Assembly: GCA_022419385.1 (NCBI GenBank)
Contig: JAJUBI010000004.1
Coordinates: 2,585,286 to 2,649,285 of the forward strand
Length of the DNA stretch: 64,000 nucleotides
Reading direction: 5' to 3'
Origin: Paraconiothyrium sp. Pb-2020
Taxonomy: Eukaryota > Ascomycota > Dothideomycetes > Pleosporales > Didymosphaeriaceae
Under the pieces are notes generated by a model. The model saw nothing but the letters and a program-made list of their open reading frames with translations. It did not search any database and was not told where the DNA came from. This document shows positions 44,544 through 55,985 of the stretch, piece by piece (the first letter of the stretch is position 1; the number at the start of each line of letters is the position of its first letter). The translations under genes and the position numbers were made by a program.

Positions 44544-46160
44544 TTGTAGAGGTCTAACCTTGCTTCAGCTGCTTCCGTTTCCATATCATCTATTATTCTG
44601 CGCTGTTCGCCCTTGTTGTCTGTTCATTGCGCTTTTTGGAGGTCGTGTTGTGTTCAACGCTTGAAGCAATCGCACGTCGTCAGCCCTCCGAAGGCCACCG
44701 TAACCCTAAACGGTGACGCAGCGCACATGCTGCCTTCATGTGCTTCTATGCGCCCCTTAATGCGCGTAAATTGCTGTGGCCTTCTTGAGTGGCAACTGTT
44801 GTGTTCTTATGGAAATGTGCTTGGGCGTTCAATGCTTGAAGATGAATGTGGCTCCGTCTCGCCGTCGCAACCTGCAGTACACACTACCGCTGCAGGTTCT
44901 TTATTCGAGTACACTGCTTATCTCGGCCCTTACAAAGCCATATGAGAGCGAGCTACATACATGATCATATCGCCGTGATGGCTCTTTCGTGGGTGTGCCT
45001 CAAGAAGCGCAGGGGCGTTAACAAGCAAACTGGACCGTCGACTCTCAACGAACAACCTGCTCACAAACCTGCACCGGACACTCTCCAACAACACGACGCA
45101 GTTTCGGCTCGAATAGCTATGGTACTGAATTGGAGTTGACGCCACATTCGCTGCCATCGTCTGAGCTTCCCTGGCCGCTGGCTTTGTTGCTAAAAACGTT
45201 CGCATGCACCGGACGCAGGTCAACATGACGCACCTCTTCGGCGGAAGTCACTAATGCAGTCCAAGATTGCTCGCTTTTTGTTAGTCCTCTGGGTTTTCCC
45301 ACGTACCGCACAAATCCTTTACACGCCTACAGCTGGTGCTTTCTCGCAGCAATACCAAAAGTCAGCGACGAGTTGGGCTTTCGCCCCGCGAGGTGTGTCC
45401 CCACGAGGAAGAAGCTATTATGTACCCGCTTACAGTTTAAAAGCTACTTTTCTCCACCAGACCCGTACCTACTACGTTCAGACGCGATCCCGAGATCGAA
45501 TTCGTACACATAATCGAGTGGGCCATGGATAATGAGGGACATAGGCGACAGCGGCATCCTGTGTTAAGAGTAGGAGAGTATGCAATAGCGAGTACAATGC
45601 GAAGCCTACAACGGTGCGGGAAGCTCATCTGACACCGGACGACATGTTAGGTTCGTTCGAAGCAGCGGCAGGATCATTAGGTGGCACACTAGTAAGGTAC
45701 TGGATGCAGGATGCAATGTGGAAAGATGCAAGAGGCAGCCAGCTCAGGGTAGGGAGCTGAGAGTAAATGCTTGGGCTTGATGGTTAGTACGATGCAAAGG
45801 ACCGCAGCCAGTGAGGGCAGGAGTCAAGTCGGTGGCTATATGGATGATAGGATAGAGAGTTGGCGCCATGAGCAGATCGCCTCATACGCTTTTACTGCAA
45901 GCACACATGATAGGCAGAGCGAATTGGCACTCGGAGGGCAGCGATTCGCGAATTAAGTAGCTGAAGTGGGTGACAAAGCTTTCGCCCTTGTCCAAGTCAC
46001 TCTAATTTGGCCATAATACAGAATACGATCTTGATTACTCGTCATGCATCAACATACTGTAAATGTACAGGGTAAAAACATTCTCCCTACCGCTTTTTTG
46101 TTGGAGCGGCCGATCGTGCAAGATTGTGCCAGAGAGTGGTTGACCAGGTAGTGCCAAGCC
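44544..46160. other. No firm gene
   Basis: An ATG frame at 45254-45532 (92 codons) starts MQSKIARFLLVLWVFPRTAQ, which could be a signal peptide, but the remainder is unremarkable. Other frames are Cys/Ser-rich and probably chance. Confidence 0.3.
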
Positions 46161-46555
46161 ATGTCGTCACAAACAAGGCCTGCACGCAGTGCCCCTCCTT
46201 GGGGTTTCAATGATCACAACACACAGAGGTACCACTTTCCGCAACGCGCAATATACGCCGGTAAGTACATCATTTCAGAAGCTCGATGTGTTTTTGATAT
46301 CTTTCGAGGACCACGACTTGCGCACCAGCTCATAGTCGAGACGCTCAACTCTTCAGCTTCTTGATCACTGTTTTTGAGCCACCCTACTCTTTCAAATTGT
46401 TGCTTCGTCGCTGACAATTCCGTCGAGCAGGTACCCGGCGTCCCAGTGCCTCCCAAGCAGCCGCCAACTTGAGATGCTCCCTCCGCATCTATCTACAGTC
46501 TCCAAGTACCCCACGGCTTGTCAACTTCTGTAGCCGCTCAACGGCAAGGGGTTGA
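46161..46555 (+). CDS. Two-exon candidate of unknown function
   Basis: Exons 46161-46260 and 46431-46555 joined over 170 nt (GTAAGT donor, GCTGAC branch, GAGCAG acceptor) give 74 residues, basic and without motif (PPWGFNDHNTQRYHFPQRAI). Good splice signals, weak coding evidence. Confidence 0.3.
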
Positions 46556-46721
46556 GAGCGCCGCAGAGGACACACAGATTACGCAGCATACACGTTCTGG
46601 ATCATTGGGGGATCTCGATAACCGCTCTTGTCCTATCTTCTGTTTGCTTTTAGTCGGTCCCCGTTCATCTTTCTCAACCGCAAAGCCATTATGAAGCGAT
46701 AAATACACAGAAACAACGCCA

Positions 46722-46736
46722 CCAGATCCGTCCTGG
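46722..46736. repeat. Solitary copy of the CCAGAnCCGTCCTGG motif
   Basis: CCAGATCCGTCCTGG matches the 47.0-kb repeat unit and has the same CCAG/CTGG ends. Confidence 0.6.
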
Positions 46737-47043
46737 TGATAGCGAGCCCCGGTTCCGTCCCGTGGCACGTGACTGGACAAAATCGAACTCCTTCCGAACT
46801 CATTCTGAGCGCTTTGATATCTGTCACATGGTATCGAACCCCAAGAGAAAGCAGTTGCTGACATGTCGTAGATTTGACTACAACATCTCTCTAGTTGACT
46901 GGACCTTCGTCGTGGCACCTTATTGCAAGCGACGTTCTTACCGGCTCCGTCTTCAGCCTGCATGGCCTTGTTCAGGTAAGCCCTGTCCGTTCACCTCTAT
47001 ACCCGCGCAATGATGCAACGATCTCAACTCGAGATTCTTGAGA

Positions 47044-47114
47044 CCAGACCCGTCCTGGGATCATCACAGCTCCAGAGCCGTCCTGGAACTATCACCACTT
47101 CAGAGCCGTCCTGA
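47044..47114. repeat. 28-bp tandem repeat with self-complementary ends
   Basis: Three units at 47044, 47072 and 47100: CCAGACCCGTCCTGG, CCAGAGCCGTCCTGG and TCAGAGCCGTCCTGA, separated by similar GATCATCACAGCT / AACTATCACCACT spacers. The flanking tetramers pair in each unit, and the third unit has changed on both sides (TCAG/CTGA). Confidence 0.8.
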
Positions 47115-49248
47115 AGTTCACGTATTCTTTGAAAGACAAATATAGATCGAGTCCGCACGAGGATCTAATCTGAGCGCCTTGGAAACCTCTTCCAGATGCG
47201 TTTGAGAGACCCGAAGGTAGAACGCTTACTGATGTGTCTCGTAGGCAAGAGCTGGAACGCTCCTTCATGGCAGCACCAATCTGTCCCTCGTTCAACGCAA
47301 GTCTCGCTTATACACCTGAAAGTCTTTGTTCCGCTCCCAGACCGCGTCTTAAAAGCGCCCTACATGTAAAAAGGATACTGGGAACCTCTGAGGCCCCACT
47401 ACAGCACCATGTTGCACAGGCAAGTCGTATGCCCTAGAACTGTCTGTTACTGATGAAGAACAGGTATAGCAGACTGTCAAGGCATCCGTATCTTGCCGTT
47501 GTTTTACCATCTCCTGCGCAATACCACTAAGCTTCAACAGAACACCTGGATAGGCCCAGGTGAGCGTTATGTTCTCTTTATGGCAATCAATAGCCTCCGG
47601 ACTATTCTCATTGGCGGGTTTTACTCCCTAACCGAACCTTCGCCGTGTGCGTTAATGTATTTCTGTCAAGTCATTCTTGTGTGACACTCCTTAACTTATC
47701 ATTCCCTCGTCCGATATCTATGTATATCAATTGCTGACTATGTGAGTCTTACAGAGTCTTTCAACCGCTATCTATAGGTCTAGCCATCTTACGTATCGCC
47801 CCTAACCGCCACGTCCTCGTCCTTGTTCCCGCCGAAATACAACACCGCGAGATGGATACAGGTCTCGAACTAGGTCAGGAAAGGTAGATTGATAGACATG
47901 AGGGTGAGCATGTCGCTCGACAAGTGACTTTTGGTTACATGGAGAGATAGATACGGGGCAGGTTGGATAGGGGTCAAACATCCTTTTAGTCATCGGGACT
48001 ATAGTCGATCGCAACGCTGAGATGAATTCGCGTGCTGTCAACGGAATGGACAAAGCTTGGAAGGCTTCAGCTCAGCTATTCAGTGATGTCCACACACCCA
48101 TGTGCTTCCGGTCCAAAGAGTAATGCTAGCCAATAGGGTCGCGAATGACACATGAAGGCTACTCGTGAACGAAGATGACCTGACCCTGATTTGTGAAAAT
48201 ACACTATTGAAGCCACGAGTGTAATGCTGCTGGCACGTTACTGGAGCGGTAAACTCATGTCGTAATAGATGTACAATGAATCAAAGCAAGTCTGCAAGAC
48301 GCGAAATGGGCTTACCCGTGTAGAAAGCTTCGGCTAGCTTCACTTCTTATGAACTTTCTTAAAGGCCCATCAAATACGAGAGTACCATCGCGTTTCGTCG
48401 GCTAAGCAGCGACGCGAGACGACGCCCCACTTTATTTTCTTCCTCTCCCACGCCCTCACTTCACCACAATACCACAACACCTCAATCTAATTTTTGGATA
48501 CTTATTCGCAACGCAACCTGCCTTTCCTCTCCTCTCTCATTGCTACCTTGTGCTCTTTGTACGCCGTCGATGGTGGCAACCCTCGCATACAAGCCCGCTG
48601 CGCGCAGTATAACAAGTCAAGTGTTCCTCAGGTCAAAAGCCCATACCATCCACATGTTCTCGAAGCTCTCGATAACATCTTTCCAAGATTCAGACCACAT
48701 GAAGACACTGATTCAATGTCGTACGCATTGGACCGGCGCAGTCCCCGTGGGCGTGAATGCGACCAAAGGGTCGGTCAACGGCCCGGGACCGGAAGCTCAG
48801 TACATTGACGCCTTCATTCTTTATACCGTCCCAAGCATGCCCTGAGTTGCATTCTTTGACAAAGTAGCAGGAGTCTCAAGGTTACGCCTGAACAGCCCAT
48901 CTATCGCTGGTGTACACAACGAGCTAAGTGTCCCCCATTGAAGCCCCAGCACGTCACTTCTATACGGCTTCAGGATGGATATACAAGCATTGAGGTACCC
49001 AGCCGTCAGCGCTTATCGCTCCTGGGTGCTGATGATCACTATCTACTGTAGTTTTCAACACTGATCGAGCACATTGATCCATGCACGCGGTCGCACGCTT
49101 CGCTGTAAACAGTACTAACCAATATGCAGGATATACAGCCCAGAATTTCAACGATTAGTACGTCGTTTCCGAGCTGGATCCTCGTTGCGCGACTCAAAAA
49201 GCTGAGTCTCCCTCACCCCGTTCAACACCTATCTCTATACGAGGCAAG
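47115..49248. other. No firm gene
   Basis: Open stretches include 47234-47437 (MAAPICPSFNASLAYTPESL) and an ATG frame at 48570-48845 with a basic, possibly mitochondrial-type start (MVATLAYKPAARSITSQVFL) behind a CT-rich leader. A second frame of similar quality overlaps the latter, so I leave both uncalled. Confidence 0.35.
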
Positions 49249-49587
49249 ATGGGAAGGACATCGCTCGAATTACCTCGTCGGCGTGAATCTTCAACGCTTG
49301 ACATGTGTGTTTCAATGACAAATGCCATTCTGATCGGCACGAATTTCCTGTCACGCTGTCAAACCATCTGGCAATCCTACCTGTTAACGAAGGCGCAGAT
49401 AAGAAGCAACAACAGCGTACGCGACCGCCCGGAGGCGCTGATTTGTAGTAACGCTCAGGCCTGGTCCAATTTGGCTGCTGATCAGCCGGTTTCGCCAGAC
49501 CTTACTCCTTTTTCATTAAGCTCCTCTGTCGTCGGCGGGGACTTGAGGAAGACAACTTGCAGATGGACACATTATCACGGCTTTTAG
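49249..49587 (+). CDS. Candidate related to the 44.3-kb gene at its C-terminus
   Basis: ATG-initiated frame of 112 codons, no intron. Its end, VSPDLTPFSLSSSVVGGDLR, resembles the 44.3-kb protein (VSPV... PPFSLSCFSVAEHLRK); at DNA level CCTTTTTCATTAAGCT and GGACTTGAGGAAGA match CCTTTTTCATTGAGCT and GCACTTGAGGAAGA. The rest is unrelated. Confidence 0.35.
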   Translation: MGRTSLELPRRRESSTLDMCVSMTNAILIGTNFLSRCQTIWQSYLLTKAQIRSNNSVRDRPEALICSNAQAWSNLAADQPVSPDLTPFSLSSSVVGGDLRKTTCRWTHYHGF

Positions 49588-49773
49588 TGGTCAATTAACG
49601 CTGATTACTGTGACTTCATACTACCATCCCCGCAGCCTTGCAATTTTGTGTCCGTAAGAAGGTCTAAGCGTGGGTTGTGTGCGGTTGAAAAGCTTGGCGT
49701 CATTAGGTAGAAGCTGGTTACCTCGTTGAGTGAGGCACCACTTCTGAAGACAAGTCTGACCAACAGCAGCAAC

Positions 49774-50563
49774 ATGGCACCATATCAATTTGGAAAGCCA
49801 ATCCCCTGCCCCATCGATCCCATCCATTGTTCTTACAATGTGATTCACGAAGACGGAGAAACTCGAACCTGCGACGGCATATACGCGGAATGCCACTCAG
49901 AGAATACTTGGTGCCCGATCTGCGGGAGAAAACGGTTCGCATTCCAGGAAGAGGACAAGCCCTGTCCCTCCTGCAGTACGAAGGCGAGCTTAGTTGTGGC
50001 CTGGATCTTTCGCGAGTGTCTTGCAATCAAAACGGCATACTTGGAGCAACTGCTTCGCGAAGATCGACTCTGGAAGAACTTCTGTACGCAGACCTATGAG
50101 AACAGGAGGTGGTTAGAAGCCTGTGTCATGCGGCAACGATGCAAGAGCAGCTTGGGCCGTGTCGCCGATGCATTGGGTCTCGCTCTCGCAGGTAACCACA
50201 TTGCTATACCCATCTTAGTCCTGCAACACCCGTTCGAGCAGAAGGCGCTGTGGTAACACACTGTACTGAGGACGCAGTAGCTGACGACCGCTCATAGACT
50301 GTCCAGGATCGGGTATCGGATACATATTCGAGTTGCATTTTGCCACAAACAAGAAGTATGGTTACCACCACTGCGCGTTCTTGATAGAGACCAAGTACGG
50401 AGACTTGATCTTCGATCCCACAGGACCCCAATTCGGGCCTAGCTGGCCCGTAGTGGCAACGCTCGACAACTATATCGGGCTTATGGCCACCCTGACTGCT
50501 TGCGAACCTCTGGGCAGCTTCAAAGATCGGTGGGTAGCCTCGCAGGTGGCTTCGCTTCGTTGA
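49774..50563 (+). CDS. Zinc-ribbon protein with possible Cys-His-Asp catalytic-like domain
   Basis: Exons 49774-50191 and 50298-50563 (intron 106 nt, GTAACC...CATAG) give 227 residues. The N-terminal half has two Cys pairs, WCPICGRKR (Cys47, Cys50) and KPCPSCSTK (Cys64, Cys67), a zinc-ribbon pattern, with extra Cys upstream. A helical middle follows (REDRLWKNFCTQTYENRRW). After the splice: DCPGSGIGYIFELHFATNKK (Cys141), YGYHHCAFLIE (His163/164) and YGDLIFDPTGPQFG (Asp179), then SFKDRWVASQ. The order Cys, His, Asp-Pro-Thr-Gly recalls the papain/transglutaminase fold, where GH-x-hydrophobic and a following Asp complete the triad. This is an inference from pattern only. The exon join is phase-correct. 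The start is in an AAC-ATG context. Confidence 0.7.
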
Positions 50564-50744
50564 TCGCAGGACATTTGCCCGTGCGCCGCATCCTTTGCTC
50601 GGTCTCGACCTCTCCTTCGGGCTTGGAGCCACCACTCTTTCGATTCCGTCCGAAAAGCTCTCTCCCTCGTTCATACAGTTTCTTTGGGTCTTGCCCTTGT
50701 GGTTTCTCTCCCTGCTCCCTGCCTGTCAGGTTGAGCTAAAACGA

Positions 50745-50784
50745 ACCCATCCGTTGAGTTCACGGTTCAACGTACCGGATGGGT
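50745..50784. repeat. Isolated nested hairpin
   Basis: Arms ACCCATCCG (50745-50753) and CGGATGGGT (50776-50784) pair perfectly; an inner CGTTGA/TCAACG stem lies at 50752-50757 and 50767-50772. Layout echoes hairpin F (outer arms plus inner CGTTCA/TGAACG), but the sequence is not clearly the same family. Confidence 0.6.
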
Positions 50785-51431
50785 CTAGTAGCTACAAGGC
50801 GAAGCTAAGATGAACTCAGTCATTAGCGGTAGGTTTTCCCGATCCTCCTAAGGTGTTGTGACTTGTTGACTACATCAAGACGTGAGCAGTGTTGTGTATC
50901 CGAAAGCGCTCGTCGCCGTACGCCTCTCAATTTCCGCCTTTGCGGTAGCATTACATCTCGAATAACGCATCGATTACGGCGTAGCTGGACAAAGAATAAC
51001 TCTCGAGCGCACGGAGCCGATGTTACTGAAGATAATGGTGTTTAGGGGTGAGATCAGGAGCCAGCTTGACGTTTTCTCTTCGAGGCGCTGGTGGTACTAG
51101 CCCACGCAGACACAACGAATCCTCTCCCGGCCAGCAACTGAGCACAGACGACGGGGTATCTTCCGTTGTGGCTAGACCATGTTCAGGTTCAGGATCGGAA
51201 AGTCATGTCCTCCGTTAACTTCGCGACCTGGCGCCCGCTGAAAGATTTGCCGCACGCTAATCTTCGCCTCGCAGCCTACCAGACAGCGTCAGCCCCAAGC
51301 GAGGCATTCATAAGGGAGGGCTGAAACGAGATACGATCACCGGTCTGTGATAAATCCAGAAGGGGTTTCGCGCCCGAGTCATGTGCAAAAGGACCAGTCG
51401 CGAAAGCGGCACTTCTGGGAGCGCAACTTAG

Positions 51432-51990
51432 TACAGTGACCGCAACATAGGAGCGCGGCACGGATTGCGATACAATATTCGCCTGGTGCGCGGATTCGAT
51501 GAGTACCTAGTAACCGAGATAACGGCTCTTGCCGAAGGTGAGTATGCGCTCGTCCTTGAATAAGAGTTTGGCTAACACATCGAACAGAGCTCGATCTCTT
51601 AGCGCGCGTTGCGGTTCGACACGAGCGACACTACCGGTACGAACACTACGTCTTCCTTGTCGACACACCGGCAACGTTCTTTTCGATCTGGTGCCCTATA
51701 CGAGGCCTAGACTGGCACGGTCGTTGGACAGTTGGTAACAATGGAAAGAAGCAGCCATCGTCGAGACACACGCGGGCAAACGTTCGAATCTGTCGCTGCC
51801 AGGGCGTCAGGCATCTCGAAAGCTACACCAGGCCAGATCATATATCAGAATCGGTGGTGATCGGAAGCAAGCACAAGGGCTCTTGGGAGGGTAAGTTGTC
51901 TCCTTGGGATGTAGTTCTACTACTCTAACAAGTTTGTACACTTGCTCCGCAGCTGAAATCTTCGCCGCCAAATCTACGGTTAGGACGTGA
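51432..51990 (+). CDS. Three-exon gene of unknown function (5' end missing)
   Basis: Exon 51432-51537 (after TTAG), intron 50 nt (GTGAGT, branch GCTAAC, ACAG), exon 51588-51890, intron 62 nt (GTAAGT, branch CTAAC, GCAG), exon 51953-51990 ending TGA. Phases agree throughout. Content: GLRYNIRLVRGFDEYLVTE, ITALAEELDLLARVAVRHER, HYRYEHYVFLVDTPATFFS, IWCPIRGLDWHGRWTVG and RICRCQGVRHLESYTRPDH. An upstream coding-looking ATG frame at 51205 (MSSVNFATWRPLKDLPHANL) could be the first exon but no donor links it. No family recognised. Introns are textbook, so I consider the internal part real. Confidence 0.45.
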
Positions 51991-52238
51991 TCATGAGTAT
52001 CTGGTCTCGACCGTCCTTCGAAACAACCGTTGTGCGCCCAGCCTTTGACGATTGTCCGTCTCAGAATGCCCGAAACTCTCTGATAGTGGGATCGTGACGA
52101 TCTGCGCCCCCGCCGGTCGCAGAACGCCTTTCATGGCTAGCTAGGCTACCTTCGCATCGGTCCGCCCACCCCTTGTTCAAAAGAACTACTCAAGATCCAG
52201 AATCGGCCCAGTCAGCTCGTATACTACACGCCCATCCA

Positions 52239-52533
52239 ATGATGATACGCACAAGCGTCGTGAGTAAGTGAGCTGCTACTTGAATGTGGTATCCGCCTAA
52301 CGTCCCTGCAGCTTCGTCTCACGCATCCGGCTGGACTAATGGAGACGATGACCTGCGTCATGGACGAAAGCGAACAGCATGTCTTTCCGAGAAGAGTATA
52401 CTCAATGATGAGAGTTCAAAACGATGAAGTATTGTGGATCGTGAACAAGATATCCTGGGGAGGGAAGCGATGCTGTCTTTCACAAGCTTACTCATCCTTC
52501 AGGGATAGAAGTCGGAAACGGCAATTTGGCTGA
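52239..52533 (+). CDS. Two-exon candidate
   Basis: Exon 52239-52259, intron 52 nt (GTGAGT, branch CCTAAC, TGCAG), exon 52312-52533; 80 residues including METMTCVMDESEQHVFPRRV and YSMMRVQNDEVLWIVNKI. A second donor 4 nt later (GTAAGT) gives a shorter product. The intron is convincing; the tiny first exon suggests that more exons may lie upstream. Confidence 0.35.
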
Positions 52534-54067
52534 AAAGAGGGTCTTTGGGCTAAGTCACTATCAACAACACTACAGCTAGGTTTCTACCCTTGCAGCAGAC
52601 GTTGTCCACTATTCGGCGAATACTGTTTGGGGATAGTGGCGGTACTTCATCGAGCATGACCACCTGGCTAGTTTCGGAAATATAGTTTACTGCGTCTTAC
52701 AAAGCTGTGATTTGCGCTGATAGGGTCATTGTTTGGACTCAGTAGGCATCATGAGGAATACGTGTGCTCTTTGATGCAGATATAAGCCCTGTAGGACACA
52801 TGCGCACGTTATCGCAAATCCGAGTCATCATGAGTTGACACAGTGACGGAATGCTTTTTAAAACACTGTCCTTATTTTGTTGCAATATTGTGCTCTGAAT
52901 CTTGCAAGAGGCTCACTTACCACCGCCTGTAGGTTGCTGGGCGTGTCGCTTGAGCAGGGGAAATTGTTCGTCAAGCTGAGGAAAGCCATTCTCTCATAGA
53001 TTACGGCTTCGATGTATTCTTTGGTCTTGTCCCTGGACCTGCTAAGTTGTGCATGGTTTCTTTGAACGCGTCAAGAGAAGATGGCACGGGATACCAAGGC
53101 CTAGTAGCCATCGACTGGCGCAGGAGCAAATAGGAGGCGTACACCAAAAGCTTGCTTAACGTTGTAGCCGCAGGTCTAAGATACCCTTTGGTGACTTCCA
53201 GGGTTCTATGGTGTGTTGCCGTCCTATGCCGCACGCTGAGGTTGTAATTACCCAGGTTCACTCGGGCATTGCAGACTCTCCCACCCCCCACAGCTGCCAG
53301 ATCCGTTTGTGTTGCCAGGCGACAACCTCGCTACGCCCTCTCGTCACTCACTACCACCCACAACTCATTATCTCCTGATTTAGAGGGGTATATAGATTTC
53401 AGAACTCGAGGTTCTTCCATTATGAGGGCAGAATGTATCTGGGCGCGCTTCCCACCTGTCCTCGCCCTCCTGGCGAAGTAGTTTAGCGTAGTTAGTAGAA
53501 GCACCTGGCAGATCCGCACCGAACTAACCTCAGTACCGTGCTAACCAACGTAGGTTCGAACCACACCAGGGTGGTGGAGACGTAGGGACCGTCCGGCCTG
53601 AACTCCTTTTTTGTCAATTTTTGAAGCCCAGGGTAGGTAGGGACCGGGCGGATGAGAGGTCCAACGTTCTTTTTGCAATCTTTCGTGGCGGCGGCGAGCT
53701 CGTGAACGTAAACACTCCAATATCAGGCACGTCCGCTTCCGGTTTAGCTGCTGAGGTGCTCCCTTCACCAGCCACAACTGCTCTTCGATCTTCTTATCCC
53801 CAAAGCCTACGTCGACAACTACCAGGTACACGTTTAACAAGACCTTTGTTCTTCTTACCCTTCTTCCGTGTACTGATTTCTGGAAAGTCTGACCGCAGCC
53901 GAGCGCATGAGCCGAGCTCAACCATCTACGCTAACAGGTGCGACGGTTTCCGATTGAGGTCCTCACACCCTCGCAAGCGCACAGAATACTGAAATTCATC
54001 ACTAGGATTGATCCTGTGGCCGAAACGATCCCATCCCACGCAGCTCGTTGGTCCCGCCGCCAGCGAA
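52534..54067. other. No firm gene
   Basis: Frames at 53269-53481 (+), 53001-53291 (-) and 53621-53992 (+) are open without motif; the last contains GGGELVNVNTPISGTSASGL and might be an upstream exon of the next gene. Confidence 0.35.
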
Positions 54068-54739
54068 ATGCTACTCTTTTCTCCAAGCTCTGACGCCAAT
54101 GATAACGAAAGCGCCGATACCGAACCTAGTCTTCAAGACTTACAGGTGCCCAAAGTACACTGGTCCGAGTCGACAATTGCTTCCACCAAAAGCGCCACGT
54201 ACGTTTCAAAGCCACCATCGTCAATTTCGATGTCCAGTGCTTCTGGTAGCGTTTGAACGTCGACGAGGACAACGATCTCTTCTACTACAAGGTGTTGCAC
54301 TGTCTGGTGGCCGACTACGAGTCCCCAATCAAGCAGGCTGGCTACGCAGAACTCGCTGAATTCTTCGTCAAGGTCGACCGCCTTGGGACTCAGATATACC
54401 GGGATAGAAGGATGGGTAAGTGCGATCGGGTTGAAAGGGTCGCCCACAACAACGTTTATGGATCTTACTTGTCGGTGGTATCCCCCAATGGGAAATGGAA
54501 AGAGCTCAGCGTTTGTACGATATATCAACAACTTCCTCGGCTTCAAGGAAGCAGGGCTGGAGGATCTCCATGATCGGATGGCTGGCATGGTCAGCAATTT
54601 CCAACACCGAAAGGCTTGTGACCTCCAGCACGAGATCGAAAGGTTCCCTGGATGCGGTATACTTGCTGAGGTGCACGTGGCGTTGGTATCGGGATGGTCT
54701 TGCTCTGTAACAGCATGGATGACAAAACGTTGTTCTTGA
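54068..54739 (+). CDS. Three-exon gene of unknown function
   Basis: Exons 54068-54145, 54250-54415 and 54510-54739 give 157 residues: a Ser/Asp-rich start (MLLFSPSSDANDNESADTEP), then RLNVDEDNDLFYYKVLHCLV, ADYESPIKQAGYAELAEFFV, and after the second intron (94 nt, GTAAGT...CTCAG) FVRYINNFLGFKEAGLEDLH and DRMAGMVSNFQHRKACDLQH. The second intron is good; the first uses a weak GTGCCC donor. Third positions are C/G-rich in the plus reading. A minus frame of 208 codons covers the same stretch but reads like the complement of this one (acidic and Val-rich). Confidence 0.45.
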
Positions 54740-55985
54740 TCAGGTAACAGTCCTCGCACGACACTGTGAATTCTACAGGACTGAGCCTTTCGGCGGCTGA
54801 CGGGATAGCATTCGATGAAATTTGGTGAAACGCGCGTCCTAGGAAGAAGGAAAATCTAAGAAATGACGTTAGCACACAACCTCTCAGTGCAAATCGTGAC
54901 CACGAGTTCCAGACCAGCAAAGTAGATAGACATCGACAAACCGGGCCAAAACTTCTCTGTAGAGAGTACCATCTAGCCCCACTCTACCTCTTCACTCGCC
55001 ACATCTTTCTCGCAACCTCGAGTCTCAAATATCGCCCACCGTTCCGCTATACCCACATGTACATCTCACATCCACGCAGGCACGTCTCGAGCACAACCGC
55101 GACAAGCAATTAGGAATCACCCACATACTTAAGTCAAAGGTGACACCCAACACGAAACACATACTCAACGCCTACACGGCCGATGACAAGCTGACAACCA
55201 CTCAAAACCGCTCATCCTCGTTTGCTCCCAAAGTCTTGCTTTCTCGGTAACGGGGACGTGAACGGCGCCAACGCATGGAAAATCCATTTTGCAATGACTA
55301 GTGGGATTTTATGCCGCGAGATCAATCGCGCTTCTCAGCTGGGGAGATGGTGAGACCTTGTCCTATCAGTGTCGGTCAAAGACCTTGAAGCTTGGTTCGC
55401 ACTCTACTCCCAAACATCCGCATCCGACTTCGGAATAGGCTACTTGCGCTGGCATTATACGTTCTTACGATGCCTTTGCTTTTGCTTACCGAAATCGTCG
55501 CATCATGATTGGGAAGGCTACTCTGGGACAAGCTTTTCTGGTATCCACCTTGGGATGTGACACTAGGATGTGGATGGAAGATGTTGATAGACTGGAACAG
55601 CAGTCGGTTCCGACTATCGCCAATGCGAAGATCAACGTTCGAGATTTGAGATGTCTTGTGCAGGTGATTGAGTTTTCCCTTCGGGACCGCTGAATTGAAA
55701 GTGCGAATTTGAAAGATAGAAAAATGAAAGACGGAACGCCGAAGAACAGACCAAGACACTTAAGTCGCAATGTGTGAGAGACTGGAGTGGAGAAAACTTT
55801 GAGAACATCATCCTCAAATTGAACGTAGTGGAAGGTTGAACCTACTTGTTGCAGTGCTGAAGTCCTCGGTAAGGGTCGCCTTGTATTAGACTTAGGAATT
55901 GACGGCTATCTTCCTTGCGGTCGTAGATTTTCGATGTTGGTGATTTCGATGGGTATTGTAGGACAAACTCATGATAAGTGAGTGA
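54740..55985. other. Exon-like fragments, no gene built
   Basis: 55078-55250 after a CACGCAG acceptor reads ARLEHNRDKQLGITHILKSK; 55505-55663 reads MIGKATLGQAFLVSTLGCDT and MWMEDVDRLEQQSVPTIANA up to CAG-GTGATT. They may be remnants of one gene. Confidence 0.3.

Noticed and set aside
44613..44945. Plus frame of 110 codons downstream of the small membrane gene
   Set aside because: Cys/Ser-rich, no splice or start context, no similarity to the neighbouring family members.
54133..54759. Minus-strand open frame of 208 codons
   Set aside because: Opposite a plus-strand reading with better third-position C/G bias and good splice sites; its Val/Asp/Glu-rich protein looks like a complement artefact.
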